From NCBI RefSeq assembly GCF_902459465.1, contig NC_047073.1, forward strand, positions 7,751,036 to 7,815,035: a stretch of 64,000 nucleotides of DNA, written 5' to 3'. The notes below the pieces were generated by a model that saw nothing but the letters and a program-made list of their open reading frames with translations, had not been told where the DNA came from and made no database searches. This DNA is from Asterias rubens (lineage: Eukaryota > Echinodermata > Asteroidea > Forcipulatida > Asteriidae). Below, piece by piece: positions 48,150 through 58,716 of this stretch. A program made the translations under genes and the position numbers. Within the stretch, counting starts at the first letter, position 1. The number at the start of each line of letters is the position of its first letter.

Positions 48150-49060
48150 GAGCAATGTTAGCAAATCACCGTAAAGCTTTTTTTTACCCCCAAATCTTAA
48201 AATTTGCCCTTGTCGGCATGGCAGTCTGCACTGATGAAATGTCTTATCAGGAGTTTGTTCTGTGTCATTTGAAATCTTAAAATCACCGAAAATTGTTTGA
48301 CCCAAATTTGGAAATATGCCCATGACGGTGTCAGATGCAGTTGTGTCCGCCTTGCAATACTGTCCTCTCCGGAAACTTTTGCATATGCAATCGTGTCCGG
48401 GGCTATGCAAAAACAGTCGGGTGGACATTAGCCCTGGCGGCCTTGCACTTTGGTTTTGTACTACAGTGTTCCTGTGTACAGACATGTACATATGCGCGCG
48501 TAAGCGAGCGTGCATGCACTGAAGCTTTGCATCAGCAGCATGAATATTCACAAATTTTATGATGGCATGCAGCGAATAACCAACGGCCGACCATTTCCCA
48601 TGTCATTCATGACATGCACTTTGCTTGTAAAAAAAATGGCGAACGTGTTCCGTCGACCAAGGGCGTTTAATTTACTGCAAGGACGGTTTTGCACAGGGGC
48701 GGACACACCTACATATGCAAATTTGTATGGGCGGACACATTTGCCTTATGCAGCAGCGTCCGGGCGGACACGATTGCATATGCAAAACCGTCCGGCTGAC
48801 ATAACTGCATATGCAATAATGTCCTTCGGATAGTATTGCATAGAGGACACAATTGCATGCGACACCGGCATGGAAGATACTTCAGCTTTTTGACTTAAAA
48901 TTCTCAATATATCTCGAACTTTGGTTGATTTACTAGGTCCGCACTGATGAGTTGTCGCTATTGTTATGTTCTGTATCATAGTATCATAAAGCCATAAAAT
49001 CACCGAATTGTTTTTACCCTTAATCTGAAAATTTGCCCTGCGCTGCCGGCACGACTGATT
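48150..49060. repeat. Diverged 182-bp-family repeats split by a motif-rich insert
   Basis: 48150-48320 and 48880-49060 match the 182-bp repeat of intron 37 (aatcttaaaatttgccct, tgtcatttgaaatcttaaaa, ataaaatcaccg). Between them, 48345-48860 is richer in CpG and contains many palindromic ttgcatatgcaa and ggacacgattgcat/atgcaa.cgtccgg words in both orientations. It is probably an inserted element whose ends I cannot fix. Confidence 0.5.
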
Positions 49061-49497
49061 TTTCAGATTGTATAAGCAAAGAACTGTTGCTATGTGACGG
49101 GATCATGGAGAACGGAGGCAGTCATTAGAGTACGTGGGACGGGGAGAGGAAGGGGCAGGGGACGGGGGAACGGCACCCACTAACGCAGCTCCATTGTTTA
49201 GGACATGCATCCATCCTCAAGTAAATTATGACAAACTGAATAAACCACACCATAAAAGTTTACACGTGGGACATTAATCTTTATTTGAAACCTCGCAGCA
49301 TCTACATATCTTTTGTTACCCCCCCCCCCCCCGCCCCAACACACGACTTTCGTTGTACGTTCGGAAATACGAGGAAGCAAATTATGACGAGCTGAGTTTT
49401 GTTACATGCCTGGAAACGCCAGGAAGCAAATATGACAAAATTAATAAAACACACCTTTAAAATAATAAAAGACTTCTAGCTAGAAGTCTGTTATTCC
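49061..49497. other. Spacer, poly-C run, nothing recognised
   Basis: A G-rich stretch at 49130-49175 (ggggagaggaaggggcaggg) is followed by a C run at 49319-49336 interrupted by one G. No gene or element is identified. Confidence 0.4.
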
Positions 49498-49675
49498 TAT
49501 CTGAAAGCACACAAATTCGTCCAACAAGGTTGTTTTTCTTTCATCATTTTCTCGCAGCTTCGATGACCGATTGAGCCCAAATTTTCACAGGCTTTTTATT
49601 TTATGCTTATGATGGATTCACCAAGTGAGTACACTGGTCTTTGACAATTACCAAACGTGTACCTTCCCTTTAAGT
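49498..49675. mobile_element. TTAA MITE family M1, right half only
   Basis: Contains atctgaaagcacacaaattc, ctcgcagcttcgatgaccga, and tggtctttgacaattaccaa. It ends in ccctttaa (eroded gcctttaa). The left half is absent. Confidence 0.7.
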
Positions 49676-50054
49676 TTTATTGGTATGAATAAAGATGTAC
49701 GTGTAGTAGAGTTTCCTTCCATTCAATTCACAGTTTAAACAAAAACATTTCTATGAAAGTTACCTCGTAAAAGGCATAGACTAAGTCATACAGAAGAGTA
49801 GGTTCGATATTTATTTGTAGAAATGGGGGGGGGGGGAAGCTTTGTACAAGCATCATCAAAATTTGTGATTGATTTTTTTTTATATCAAGGACATTGGTAT
49901 TTGGTAAATTAGAGTATACCAATGTGAAATCCAGTCTGAGAAGAATTTTATATTGTTTGTCTTTGTTGTGTAGTTGCCTCAGTAGTCCATCAATGTTTTA
50001 AAACACAATTAATAACGACAAATCAAAGGGGAGGATGGGGGAAGTGAGGGCTGG

Positions 50055-50520
50055 TAATGCTGCTCTCACACTGTGGCCAATATTCTTGCAAATATGAATA
50101 TTTGAACTCCGCGATGAATTGGTCCCCAAAAGAGCGATTGGATAAAGAATATTTTCTTGGTCATCCTCGGTCGTCCCTCGACCTCTCCTTACCAATATCT
50201 TGAGAATATCTATTTGAATGCTAACCAATGCTTTTCCATTGTCTTACGAATAGACTGTAACAAACGTTGCTAACGCTTGACCAACATTTCCAATGGCTTA
50301 CCAATACTTATGATAGATGGGATGACCTTCACATCATTCGCTGAAATTTCTGAAGCGCTTCCTAAATTAAACGATCTTCGTAAGGAGTGGAAAATGACTT
50401 GTTAACCATAAATTGCTAACAACGCTTCTGAATGGTTTGTTGCGAAGTTTGAGCGATTGTCAAATATTTCCATTCATAAGCATTCACTAGCGTATTTTCC
50501 ACAGTGTGAGAGCAGCATTA
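50055..50520. mobile_element. MITE, 466 bp, perfect 22-bp inverted ends with TA
   Basis: taatgctgctctcacactgt (plus gg) at 50055-50076 is the exact reverse complement of 50499-50520. TA at both outer edges suggests a Tc1/mariner-like or similar TA insertion. The interior contains no ORF of note. Several aatatttga/tcaaatatt and ccaat.cattgg words make it partly self-complementary. Confidence 0.88.
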
Positions 50521-51656
50521 GGGTGAAGGTAAATCCGTCGCTATTCACCCTCAACCATGTGATATCTGTATAATATTGTCTCCCACAGCAATTCAAAGCA
50601 GGAATGAGTTCAGGGTAAGCATTCTACACCATGGAAGGAGAAGGGTGTGTTGAGAGTATACCATTAATCTTATATACCGCCCTCTATTGAAAACTTACAA
50701 TGTATAATGCAACTCATGTAGGTCCTACAATACTTCGACCGAACGTAACTCAAAGAGTTCCTAAAAAAGGCCGTGCATTGCTAATCTCCTCCAATTGGAT
50801 GTACCATGCAGGCGCTTGTGGCTATTTGCACAGACTAATTTTTTACTCTTCCTTGCTCTATGTTTATACCGAGTCCCCAATACGATTTCATGTGGTTAAT
50901 CCACAACACGCCCCCTCTGAAGGCCGTTCTACAAAATACAGATTTACTCAATTTAAACACCCGGAACAAAATGCATGAATTTTCTTGAAGTTTGCGGATG
51001 AAATCAGTTGATCTGCCGTGTACACACACTGAGACCAGCGTGGTAAACACCAAGTAAAGTCAGATCAGCATCCCTGAGCTCAGCAAACAATGCATATAAC
51101 AGCCGCAGGCCTTGGTAAATAAACGCATACAACAGTCGAAGGCTTCTCGCTCAAGGATTTCTTTGATTTGAGACTCCGTGATTGAAGAAAGAACCCGAGA
51201 GCAAATACGGAGAAAGTTTTCGCTTCGCACCGAGCAAATATCATGCAGGTCAAAAACAAACAGAGCAAAAACACTGAACAACTCTTAAGATGGACTTCCA
51301 CTAAACTTTATTGTACGGCCTTTTAGACTGAAGATGGGTTATTTCGTGCTTGTTATTCAAGTATTTTATTTCTTTGTTCATTAATTGCGCTGTAACATTT
51401 ATTGCCAATTGCCGTACAAACGGAAGTAAACGCTATTTAGCCGATCAGGTTCTTGCGCGCATCCGAACAATGTGGGTGCACCCAACTTTGGAGAAAACAA
51501 AATGGTGAAAGATTTCTCTTGAAATATTATCCCATGCAATGCTTTTCTTTTTTGAGAAAACATTAAAACAATTATCAACTCTCGATATCGAGAATTACGG
51601 ATTTATTTAAAACACATGTCATGACACGGCGAAACGTGCGGAAACAAAGGGTGGGT
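50521..51656. other. Spacer, no gene supported
   Basis: Short open frames at 50700-50978 (+) and on the - strand at 50835-51301 show no domain and no splice context. Nothing else is identified. Confidence 0.4.
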
Positions 51657-51775
51657 TTCCCCGTTGATTTCTCCCGAACTCCGATGACCGATTGAGCCTA
51701 AATTTTCACAGATTTGTTATTTTATATATAAGTTGTGATACACGAAGTGTGGGCCCTTTGGACAACACTGTTTAC
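51657..51775. mobile_element. TTAA MITE family M1 fragment
   Basis: Keeps ttgatttctcccgaactccg, atgaccgattgagcctaaat and tttcacagatttgttatttt, then diverges. No ends remain. Confidence 0.55.
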
Positions 51776-52029
51776 CGAAAGTGGCAAATGGCTTTACAAA
51801 ATATTGTTGCCTAATTGTGACCTGGGGGTTGTTGACTTCCAACTTGAGGTATTTTGGACGACATAGGCCCTGAAATAAATGGTCTTATTTGCCGAGAGGT
51901 GTGCCCAGAAGTTTGGAGAAAGAAAAAATTACTTCGAGGGAGAATAACTCGCCGGGCCTTAGCACCCCTCATATCAAATTGAGTAGAGGATGGAAATTCA
52001 AGAGTCAATGGATAACTTCCCCCTTAACT

Positions 52030-52230
52030 GTCAGGTCCGTGTACTGCACCTGTATCTTTCCTCGCCTTCCACAACTAGGACACCGGTTCGAATCACGCCG
52101 GGGAACTTTGTAGATGGTGTTTTCAGTCCCTACTTGACTGCGTGGGTTTTCCCTGAAATAATTTACTTGGGTTTGTCCTCACACGCCTTGTGTACTCTCC
52201 AGCAGGGTTCTAGCTATGTATACAATGATC
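52030..52230 (+). repeat. tRNA-derived SINE S3 copy
   Basis: The B box ccggttcgaatcacgccggg at about 52083 is followed by gtagatggtgttttcagtcc, ctacttgactgcgtgggtt, and aataatttacttgggtttgt. The body matches 41480-41580. The A box is unclear. Confidence 0.55.
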
Positions 52231-52435
52231 GAGTTAGCTTTCATGGGATTCCTTGGCGTCACAACAAGAATACATTTTTAAAAAAATCAATCCTGAAATG
52301 TTTTTAACAATCTTTAAATAATATATTGATTTTTATTATCTGTCATTAAAAATTTATTTATAAGTAATTAATTTGAAATTGATTGCCCATAATAGCACAT
52401 AAAATCTAACTGTGCCATTATTGTCAAACCATGCA

Positions 52436-52770
52436 GGCGCCCAATTCCACAGAGCTAATAAACAAGCACATAATATCATGTCACAAACAGTATTCTTATT
52501 CTATGAATTTGGTCCATGCATACATTTCAGTTACAACGGTGTTGATTACTGTTACAAACACAAAACCATTCCAGCTGAACATGGTCTGTGTCTCCTATGG
52601 TTACATGAAACAAAAAATCGTGCCCCATACGTCAAAGCTCTATAAATAAATATGTTATGATGTCTTCACAAATCAAGCAAACATTCATTATCCTTAATGT
52701 AAATAAAATAATGCACCGTGTTTGGAGACCAAATAGGCAGTAGACTTGCCTCCGATTAAGTTGACATAAC
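52436..52770. other. Spacer with MITE M3 fragment
   Basis: caggcgcccaattccacaga at about 52435 is one M3 end. The rest is decayed or unrelated, and no opposite end is found. The remainder to 52770 shows nothing. Confidence 0.4.

Positions 52771-52798
<28 letters not shown>
52771..52798. repeat. Poly-G run of 28
   Basis: 28 uninterrupted G on the + strand. Such a run can form a stable quadruplex and is a frequent site of assembly and length error, so the count should not be trusted exactly. Confidence 0.95.
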
Positions 52799-52801
<3 letters not shown>

Positions 52802-53041
52802 CAATATGTTATATACTTTTAAGGTGCCATAAAATGTCATTTTGTGTACACATTATACAATCGTCCTTAGTTCTGGACAGTCAGTACAAAGTTGACTTCT
52901 GACTTCACTATAGATACCATAAAGGCAAACTTTGATGTCAAATAGAACTTTTATAATTAGTAACTTCTCCGTTTCGCAGTGAAAACGCCCAGAAGGTTTG
53001 CAGTACAAATATTTTGGTACAAATTGACAATATTATGTTAC

Positions 53042-53429
53042 CTAAAGGCAGTGGACACTATTGGTAATTGTCAAAGACTAGCCTTCACAGTGGGTGTATC
53101 TCAACATATGCATAAAATAACAAACCTGTGAAAATTTTAGCTCAATCGGTCATCAAACTTGCAAGATAATAATGAAAGAAAAAAACACCCTTGTCACACG
53201 AAGTTGTGTGCGTTTAAGATGGTCGATTTCGAGACCTCAAGTTCTAACTCTGAGGTCTCGAAATCAAATTCGTGGAAAATTACTTCTTTCTCAAAAACTA
53301 TGGCACTTCAGAGGGAGCCGTTTCTCACAATGTTTTATACCATCAACCTCTCCCCATTACTTGTCATCAAGAAAGGTTTAATGCTAGAAATTATTTTGAG
53401 TAATTACCAATAGTGTCCACTGCCTTTAA
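53042..53429. mobile_element. TTAA MITE family M1, full copy, reverse orientation
   Basis: The left end is aaaggcagtggacactattg and the right end aatagtgtccactgccttt plus TTAA at 53426-53429. The left TTAA has mutated to ctaa. The interior is the reverse of the copy at 43397-43799, including cgagacctcaagttctaact with its complement. Confidence 0.88.
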
Positions 53430-53461
53430 GAAGGAAACTTTGTTCAGTGCATGTAGGCCTG

Positions 53462-54021
53462 TAGGCACTGGATACGTTTGGTAATTGTCAAAGACCACTA
53501 GTATAACTTGGTGTCTCTTAACATAAACATATGCATAATATAACAAATCTGTGGAAGTTCGGACCCAATTGGTCATCGAAGTTGCGAGAGAAAATTGAAA
53601 GAAAAAAACACAATTGTTGCACGAGGTGCTGTAGTTTTTGAGAAAAAAATGAGTAAAACAATGTCATGAAAATAATTTTCGTCTCAGCGATCATGAGATG
53701 AAAATTATTTTAGCATGTAAAAAAGTATTTTCATGACATTGTTTTACTCATTTCTCAAAAACTACAGCACCTCAGCAACTAATATTTTAAGGTATGATTT
53801 CTACTATCATTATCTTCAAACGATGTAAGTTTAATGTAAATATGTGGACATTGTGTTTTGTGTTACAAAAAGTACCCAAATCCTTTAAATAACGCTACTT
53901 CAGAGGGAGCTGTTTCTCACAATTTGGTATACTAACAACAGCTGTTCATTGCTAGTTACCAAGTAAGTTTTCGTGCTATCAATTATTTTGAGTATTTACC
54001 AATAGTGTCCAGTGCCTTTAA
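53462..54021. mobile_element. Composite: M1 MITE containing an M4 foldback element
   Basis: Outer M1 ends are ggcactggatacgtttggta (53464) and agtgtccagtgccttt plus TTAA (54018-54021). Inside, about 53625-53900 matches the foldback element at 17722-18093: aggtgctgtagtttttgaga against ctcaaaaactacagcacctc, and the tail tacaaaaagtacccaaatcc, tttaa. M4 has lost its left terminus or recombined with M1. Confidence 0.75.
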
Positions 54022-55020
54022 GGTAAATTCTATTGCCTTGATTCTTCGTGAGAAATAGATAGTTGGAGCAAGGGGATCCAGAAAATGTTTTTCTCAAAAC
54101 AAATAATTTGTAACACATAGAGAAGACTTTCACAACATCAGTTATGTTTTTTAGAATTTAAAATAATGCTTCTTCTTTTTATAGCGTTATTTACAATTTA
54201 AGTCAAGACATATTGCACATTGCAAATTTATACTTAAATCTATACAATTTACACAAACAACTGTCCAAAGCAAACCACTGCAAACTCAAATAAATAACAT
54301 GAAGTGGAAGAAATGAAAGACGACAACTAAACAAATTTTTACTTTCAAAACTCAACCTGCGATGGCCCTTATAGTCAAATATCTATCCATGACCATACTC
54401 TGACTGTATGCCAAATTCAAAATGCACATTTCACCCAAATATTTCCCCTATCTGCCGGTGCAGATATGTACAATAAAACACATCAAACCAATCACACCCA
54501 ACCTGGAAACCACAGTGGCAATCGTTGTTGTATTTCTTATCAATTTAACCTCAACATCAATGATAACATCGATGCTGAGCTTGTACAGTGAATATGCCCG
54601 TGTAACCGACTATAGTGCCTTTTATCTAAACACCAATGTAGGTCTATCATGAATACCTGTATTGGGAACTTCAATGGGATTTACCCCAAAGAAATACTAT
54701 TATTATTATTCTCGATCAGTTTGACACAAAAAAGTCATGCATATTCACGAAAGTTAGTATGTGTCCATATATTGTTTACGGGTCATGTCACTTTGTCACA
54801 AGAGGCAATTTACAGGCAACCAGTTCAAAGCAATCTACAAGAAGAGAATCCATTCATATTTGAATAATGTTAACATAATATTCTTATTTTATAAGAATAT
54901 CATAAGACATCGTAAGACATCGTTGAAAATTTATCATGTGCCACCAGTGTAGCATGCATTGCAGTTACTTGCCTCCAAGTTGCCTGTAAATGCAGGCCAA
55001 GGCCCTGGACACCAAAGTAA
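54022..55020. other. Spacer, AT-rich, nothing recognised
   Basis: No gene, RNA or defined repeat could be supported in this stretch of about 1 kb. Confidence 0.4.
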
Positions 55021-55038
55021 ATTTATGTTTCAATATGT

Positions 55039-55284
55039 TTGATGGCGGCAATGTTCTCAGACTCTAAGTTAGAGCATGACCCGGAAAAAGGTATACAATT
55101 CAATGATGATGGTAATCTCACGGAGATCCAATCTATAGACCGGACTAAGCGGGATAATCCCGCCGTCATTATTGTCAAATTACCCCGGTGGCTCATTGAA
55201 AATCTAATGGTTTTAAGCCGGAGTGCCGGGGCTTCTAATTCGTATTTTGACGCCATTGTTGTAACATATACTTACAGATTGTGA
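55039..55284 (+). other. Unassigned 81-codon open frame with a nearby polyadenylation signal
   Basis: The frame begins MMAAMFSDSKLEHDPEKG and ends in YTYRL and a stop. About 45 bases later comes aataaa (55331-55336). The composition is less AT-rich than its surroundings. Two observations allow a terminal exon: a possible acceptor (atgttctcag) at about 55060 and the downstream signal. There is no recognisable domain, and the opposite strand is also open (55023-55256). It may be chance or part of a transposon. Confidence 0.25.
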
Positions 55285-55464
55285 GAGTCCTTCTAACACT
55301 TGTATTTGTATAACATTGTTCGTCGTGTGTTAATAAATCAAGTCACCACTCAAGGAGTGATGCATGCTGGGGCAAAAATAAATTTAAAATACGTAAGATT
55401 GAATCTGATTTTCAGCTATTTTGAAGGGTAATTGTTTCTCAGATGTTATGAATAAGTTTTGTTA

Positions 55465-57054
55465 TCATTTACTCCCGTTTATAATTGCTTTATCGATACC
55501 GTTAGTACCCGATCGGGATTCGGTATCGTCATCCACAGAGCCTTTCCCAATCGTCGATGAGGATCCCACGAACGCATTCGACTTTCTCCTCCGGAACGCG
55601 TTCATGACCATCTTGGCAGCTGCATTAGTATCGACTGACGATGTATTCGATTCCATGTCTCGCTTTCCTTTCAACCCTCCAATGTTAACATTTGTCCTCC
55701 GCGATGTGTTTGAAGCAGTATCGATGCTATTCACACTCGGGAATCGTTTCAACGATTGTCCGTTATCGAGAAACGATTGTCTTCGACTGAGTCTACTCGA
55801 TGGGGCCTTTCTGTCCTCCTCGATGGCGATAGAGGGATTCACCGAAATTTGACTCTGTAATCTGAAATGATTGGAGAAGACTGGGTTCACTTTGGCCTTC
55901 TTTCTGAATGACTCCGTCACTTGATGTTCGTAGCGCTTGAATATCTGTCTGAATTCTCCTTGCCAAGCTGCGCGATCATGAGGCTCACCGCCTGAAGAAA
56001 CACTCGATTCTACCGGTCGGAGGTTCTGTGTCATTCTCCATTGACCATACGCATTGTGAGTCCTCTCGGCATCTGTGGTCAGGTTTGGGTTGGAAAACGG
56101 CACAGGAGACGGGTAGAACTTAGCGGTGATGAGCTCCTTGCTCATGTTGCTTTCCTCCGTCCACGTACGGGTTAGTCCTACTACTTTAGCTGAGTTGATG
56201 TTCGGCAGTGCCGACATGGTCTTCGCTCGAGTAAGCCTCCTGAGTCCCACGCAACGGGCACGATGTGGTGTCGAACCTCCATCGGTGCTCACTGTCGACG
56301 TGGAGTCACCGTCGTCACTCAGACCCTGCTGACCGCCATCGGGGACCCCTGATAGACTGGCAGATCTCCTTCGAGGCTTCCCGGGTACCGAGTTACTCGC
56401 CGACTTCTTATCCGCCAGCCAGGGTTTGTCATAAGACCGATTCCTGGTTCGATCAGCCGCCTCAACTTGTCTTTCGTGTTCCTGCTCCCAGTCCATTGCG
56501 TTCCAGTGTCGAACACTGTCCCTGTGCTCTTCATCTGCGCCGTTCTCAACCAATATCCTCCCAACCGTCTTGTGCCCTAGTCGGCAAGCTTCGAGAAGTG
56601 GCGTCATTCCACATTTATTTCCCCTGTCAAGCTGCTCACCAAAGTGTTTGAATTTCTTCACCAGTTCCGTCACAATATCTATGTTGCCACTTGACGCGGC
56701 GTAGAACAGGGCCGTGTTCCCGAAGCGGTCCCGATGATTCAGGTCAAAGTCTACAGCTCGTAGGAAGATTTCAACCAGCTCGAGTCGGCGGTAGATGCAG
56801 GCGTAGATCAGGGCATTGCGTCCTTGTTTGTCTGGGAGACCCACCAGGGCTCCCATCTCAAGCAGCATCCGAGCTATGCCGACACCCCACGTTGCTTGCT
56901 CAAGTAAGGCGCAGAGGATGAGGGGTGTACGATGGGTCCCATCCCCGATGTTCACGTCGTCACCGGCAGAGACGAGCTGCCGTGCATCGTGGAATTGTCC
57001 CCGGCGAATTGCAACGTGAAGCTCCGGTAGACCCTTCCACATGTTTGATGCCAT
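55465..57054 (-). CDS. Single-exon ankyrin-repeat protein, ANKRD63-like, 529 aa
   Basis: The - strand frame begins at the ATG at 57052-57054 (MASNMWKGLPELHVAIRRGQ), with strong context (gaaaATGG). An open codon pair further upstream begins with TTG and is not a plausible start. Residues about 7-180 form five ankyrin repeats: RTPLILCALLEQ, GRNALIYACIYRRLELVEIF, GNTALFYAASSGNIDIVTEL and GMTPLLEACRLGHKTVGRIL are typical TPLxxAxxxGHxxxVxxLL cores. The second repeat is longer than usual (ATWGVGIARMLLEMGA). Residues about 185-529 are Ser/Arg/Asn-rich, probably disordered, with many RRxS sites and a basic FRRRKS cluster near the C-terminus. The repeat organisation, including the ARxLLE insertion and a longer KKFKHFGEQLDR link, resembles vertebrate ANKRD63 as I remember it. 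That family name is tentative. A scaffold role is an inference. No nearby gene suggests a function. Confidence 0.9.
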   Translation of the reverse strand: MASNMWKGLPELHVAIRRGQFHDARQLVSAGDDVNIGDGTHRTPLILCALLEQATWGVGIARMLLEMGALVGLPDKQGRNALIYACIYRRLELVEIFLRAVDFDLNHRDRFGNTALFYAASSGNIDIVTELVKKFKHFGEQLDRGNKCGMTPLLEACRLGHKTVGRILVENGADEEHRDSVRHWNAMDWEQEHERQVEAADRTRNRSYDKPWLADKKSASNSVPGKPRRRSASLSGVPDGGQQGLSDDGDSTSTVSTDGGSTPHRARCVGLRRLTRAKTMSALPNINSAKVVGLTRTWTEESNMSKELITAKFYPSPVPFSNPNLTTDAERTHNAYGQWRMTQNLRPVESSVSSGGEPHDRAAWQGEFRQIFKRYEHQVTESFRKKAKVNPVFSNHFRLQSQISVNPSIAIEEDRKAPSSRLSRRQSFLDNGQSLKRFPSVNSIDTASNTSRRTNVNIGGLKGKRDMESNTSSVDTNAAAKMVMNAFRRRKSNAFVGSSSTIGKGSVDDDTESRSGTNGIDKAIINGSK

Positions 57055-57571
57055 TTTCAAAACAATGTCTTACACAATGTGGGTGAAACCTCTTGTCATT
57101 GGCACTCTGTCATCAATAGAACATGCCCGTGGTTTCAGCCTTTCCAACAAATGAACAAATTTCTCTCATTTTAATGACGTCATCATTACAATTAATTCAC
57201 AGAATGAAGTCATAGATCTGCAAATTATTTGATACCCATTTCATCTTCTCGTCACTCTCATTTTTAACGTATCCATTCAGCAGATGAAATGACAGTGTGC
57301 TACACTATGCACTCATCTTTACAGTGAACTGATTTCACCAAGTGACACAGAGCGCTATGACTACCCAAATATACACACCATGGTTCTGACAGTACCGGAG
57401 GGGTGCTACGCATTAACTTAATCTGGTATTGTGTCTTCTGTACCACAAATGGCTCAGGTGACAAAGCCACTCAGGTAGTAAACACACAGACGTGTAACTG
57501 GAGTCCGGTCTTTTCACCTCTTTCTTTCTATTAATGAAACAAAAATCTCTCAGAAAGTGGGGCTTGTGCTT
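57055..57571 (-). promoter_or_regulatory. Upstream region of the ankyrin gene
   Basis: This is the presumed 5' UTR and promoter side of the - strand gene. Contains tgacgtcatcatt at about 57175 (a near-CRE, TGACGTCA at 57176-57183). No TATA box can be assigned with confidence. Whether an upstream non-coding exon exists is unknown. Confidence 0.4.
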
Positions 57572-57933
57572 TTAAAGGCACTGGACAAGTTTGGTAAACA
57601 GTTAAAAGTAAAGGCCAGTATTCTCACTTCGTGTATCCCAGCATATGCATAAAATAACACTCTGTGAGACAATTTGGGCTCAATAGGTCATCGAAGTTGT
57701 AAAACATTACAATGAAAGAAAATACACACTTATTGCACAAATTGTATGTGCTTTCAGATGCATAAATAAAAGGCTTCAGCTGAAGTATTTTATTATTAAT
57801 TGAGTGAGAAATCCTCAAAAACTACAGCATATAGTTTTATAGCAACAGCTCTCCATTGCTCGTAACCAAGTAGCTTTTATACCGACAATTAGTTTGAGTA
57901 ATTATAATGACCAATAGTGTCCAGTGCCTTTAA
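57572..57933. mobile_element. TTAA MITE family M1 copy
   Basis: TTAA at 57572-57575 and 57930-57933. The ends are aggcactggacaagtttgg and accaatagtgtccagtgcct. The interior is reverse-oriented, with agcatatgcataaaataaca and agctctccattgctcgtaac. Confidence 0.87.
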
Positions 57934-58329
57934 AGTAGTAGGCGAGCATTGGGGAAATAATCTTTCAAAGTGAGGAACTTTGAACAAACAAGGAAGGCGT
58001 GTAATGTTTCCTTCAGCGCAAACCCATAACAACTTTCCAATACCACGCTCGGTGTTTATTACCAATAAAGGTTTAAAGAATACCGGGTTATTCAAGAAAC
58101 GAAGCCGAAGATTTAATTAAAAATCATGATATCGTGTTTTGATGATGGTGTCGATCGCCACTAGACCTGTACTTTAGTTTTTGAGTTTTCAAGCACCGAA
58201 AGATCAGGGGCAACTGGTTGGGGGTTTTCGGAGGAAGGGGTCTAAAATGGGCATTTTGAAAGGCAGACAGAAACAACATTTTTTTTCTTTAGTGAGATTT
58301 GGGTCTGGTTTGTGTCAAAAAGTTGGTTG
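57934..58329. other. Spacer, nothing recognised
   Basis: No gene or defined repeat is supported in this stretch. Confidence 0.4.
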
Positions 58330-58716
58330 GGAGAACGGCTCCCCCTGAAGTAACATAGTTTTTGAAAATGGGATAATTTTCAAAAAATGGGGACCGTGAG
58401 GCCCGTGAGGCATTTAAAAGCACTCACATGTTGTGCAACTAAGGGTGTCTATTCTTTCACTATTCTCCTGAAGCTCAGCTATACAGAATGTAGTTGCTAG
58501 GGACATCAGAATGCTTCCATAGCCGATCTTCCCAACCTAATGAGGGATATACAAGAATGGGCAAATCTCAATATGATTCCGACATCGGTCGAATAGAGAG
58601 AGAGAGATTTTCTTGCAACTTCGACGACCAAATGAGTCCAAAATGTTTGCAGATTTGTTACTTGATACATATATTGGGACACATCAAGTGATTACCAAAG
58701 ATGTATATGCCTTTGT
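58330..58716. mobile_element. TTAA MITE family M1, decayed copy with insertion
   Basis: The family words gaacggctccccctgaagta, acatagtttttga, cttgcaacttcgacgaccaa and catcaagtgattaccaaaga appear in order, interrupted at about 58480-58595 by unrelated sequence. No intact ends. Confidence 0.6.

Noticed and set aside
48141..48551. 136-codon - strand frame
   Set aside because: It spans the junction between a diverged 182-bp repeat and the palindrome-rich insert, so it cannot be one conserved protein.
57055..57060. Ankyrin gene starting two codons earlier at 57060
   Set aside because: The codon at 57058-57060 is TTG on the - strand. The first ATG is at 57052-57054 and has good context.
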